Below, in pieces: positions 60,453-64,000 of a stretch of 64,000 bases of DNA. Below the pieces are notes generated by a model. The model was not told where the DNA came from. It did no database searches and worked only from the letters and a program-made list of their open reading frames with translations. The stretch is from NCBI GenBank assembly GCA_963969595.1, contig OZ018415.1:4216001-4280000 (forward strand). Reading direction: 5' to 3'. How positions within the stretch are numbered: the stretch's first letter is position 1; the number at the start of each line of letters is the position of its first letter. The translations under genes and the position numbers were made by a program. Source of the stretch: Neckera pumila. Lineage: Eukaryota > Streptophyta > Bryopsida > Hypnales > Neckeraceae.

Positions 60453-60810
60453 CTAGTGTGGCCCTGTGCCGTTGGCCCAATTTTCATCTACTCTTGGTTC
60501 CACTCCTGGTTCTACTTCCAATTCTACTCCCAGTTCTACTCCCAATTCTACTCCCAGTACCAAGAACTCCACCAAAATCAAAGTAAAAGTAATTTTCTAA
60601 TTTTTTAATCAATAAATACTTTGAAATTCAATAACTTTTGCACCACCGCTCCAAACGCCACGAAACCAAGTCGGTACACCCCTCCTCGGCGAGCCCTTTT
60701 CGACGGTACCAAGCACGCGGCCGGGGGATGCACGGTCTGGGAGATCTCAACGTAACAAACAAAACAAACAAACAAAACAAACAAACAAACAGCCTGATTT
60801 AAGGTATTGA
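60453..60810 (-). mobile_element. Non-autonomous Helitron-like element, copy 2
   Basis: On the minus strand it runs from TCAATACCTTAAATC to GGCCACACTAG. The base before is A and the base after is T, exactly the A|TC...CTRR|T pattern of Helitron insertions. It aligns in inverse orientation with 28156-28580, including the (TTTG)n tract and a shorter version of the 12-base minisatellite. Confidence 0.6.
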
Positions 60811-61600
60811 TTATTGTCTAATTATAGAATGATACGGAAATTGAGTTTAAACCGTGATGTTTGTCATTGTAATAAACACACATGGTGAAATTTTCAGATT
60901 TTTTGAAACACCTTTCTATTTGATGTGATTTTTCTTCACTTTTTCTTCAAAAATTCTCAGAAAAATCAATTTTCCACAAAAAATATCTAAAACTTTTGTA
61001 ATGTAAAGAAGACATGTAATTTCATCTTTGAAAAATACATATAAAAATTTTCATACGTATCTAGTTGCAAAACGGCAGCAAATTGAGTAATGGGCAGTGA
61101 GGCTTGAAATCAATGGTCATGGGTCCGTCATTAACCAGCTACAGTTAATCCTCTATTTTGTTCCTGACAGGGCAATGTATACATTCTTGCTTGAAATATT
61201 AGGATACAGGCATGGGTAACCGAGTATGTTAGCATTAAAATAAATGAGAGCGAACTTAGTAAGACAAGTAAACAAGGGGAGTTTGCTAATTTATTGTTCA
61301 TAGCTACGCACTCTCTACACATGCAATGTCTCTGGGCTTTACATGATCCAACCTTCAGATCAAACATTCTTCTTTGTGCACTACATGCATAACAATATCA
61401 AATTATGGTCACTAAAGGTGCCATAAAATGTGCTCCATAGTCCCAAATATTTTTATGAAAAATGCTGGTTAGTGGTAAACACACTGCCCCTTGTTGTGTA
61501 GTTGCATCCAAAGATAGGCACTATAATCCCAATTTTTTTTTTGTAATGTTGCTAAATTAGCAAAAACACTTTCCCCCCACTTTTGTAGTTGCATCAAAGG
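60811..61600. other. Spacer between Helitron-like element and V-ATPase gene
   Basis: AT-rich, with only short open frames. The part nearest 61600 may belong to the 3' untranslated region of the V-ATPase gene. Confidence 0.35.
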
Positions 61601-62082
61601 ACCAACTAATGCGGTGCACACCCTCCCCAACCATCGTTATGCTGCATTGCATGGACAGATTCTAGTGGACGACACTTTACATAAGAACACATCATAAGCT
61701 CATAAAATTCCAGGACGTGCTCTGAAGTTTTGCTCAAACGTTCAGTACGTTCACAAGCTGTGCTCAGGTGTTGGTACAGTTGGAATTCCATCACTAAGGA
61801 TCCCCAGATAGACATCCATGCAAAACACCGCAACCGGACCAAAGCGCAGCGATGTAAAGGGCAAAGAGACCAGTGAATCAAAAATCTGAACCATTAGATA
61901 TAACGAGCAATATACAAGAAAACAGCAGAACCTGGTGGCCGCCCGCAAAGGGTAACCCAGGCTGTTCGGAGCAGCAGAAATAATATTCAAATAATGCACG
62001 CCATTACAAGGGGGTTCGATTTACAGGACAGAAATAGGAAGACTCGTCTACCTGTCCCTAACAGAGATTACAAGTGCCACGC
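61600..62082 (-). other. VHA-A: Probable 3' untranslated region of VHA-A
   Basis: Sequence downstream of the VHA-A stop keeps a higher GC content than the spacer beyond and has no convincing coding frame. The end of the transcript cannot be placed exactly. Confidence 0.4.

Positions 62083-64000
<1,918 letters not shown>

Noticed and set aside
61606..61999. Minus-strand frames downstream of VHA-A
   Set aside because: They follow the VHA-A stop and lack homology; they are better explained as 3' untranslated sequence.
37270..62020. Scattered GGTTCGA words (near 37278, 55596, 62012) as tRNA B boxes
   Set aside because: No A box at the right distance and no cloverleaf-forming arms.

Overview
The window looks like nuclear DNA of a land plant. 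Three things support this: the 3' third of a vacuolar H+-ATPase catalytic subunit A gene with plant-style GT-AG introns, two P/U-type (PHO80-like) cyclin genes, and plant-type transposons (CACTA/TNP2, MULE with SWIM finger, Stowaway and Tourist MITEs). The low gene density, AT-rich spacers and large amount of decayed transposon sequence fit a bryophyte or another seed-free plant. The species cannot be fixed from the sequence alone.

Layout. 1-5.1 kb: AT-rich repeats, including a long (TA)n tract, a Stowaway-type MITE and a truncated TTAA-type element. 5.2-10.1 kb: a GC-rich leader, an intron-like region with internal duplications, and an intact 562-codon pogo/Tigger-like transposase-derived gene. 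10.1-13.7 kb: repeats. 13.8-16.7 kb: first cyclin gene. 18.5-33.7 kb: a transposon graveyard dominated by short elements that end in CCCCTAAA/TTTAGGGG and sit between TTAA duplications; they nest in each other. The same stretch holds small hairpin MITEs, a LINE tail and a Helitron-like insertion. 35.9-40.1 kb: a decayed MULE-SWIM transposase. 41.5-48.5 kb: a decayed CACTA TNP2 transposase whose intron carries a PIF/Harbinger MITE. 49.9-51.0 kb: another TTAA element. 51.5-56.3 kb: a GC-rich leader with tandem and inverted repeats, then the second cyclin gene, with the same orientation and intron position as the first. 58.7-60.8 kb: a TTAA element and the second Helitron-like copy. 62.1-64.0 kb (minus strand): V-ATPase subunit A, running off the right edge.

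The cellular genes have unrelated roles: vacuolar proton pumping and cyclin partners of CDK-type kinases. No operon or pathway links them. The most notable system is the family of non-autonomous TTAA-inserting elements. Their ends resemble piggyBac termini, and two copies can be checked against empty sites present in this same window. No piggyBac transposase is encoded here.
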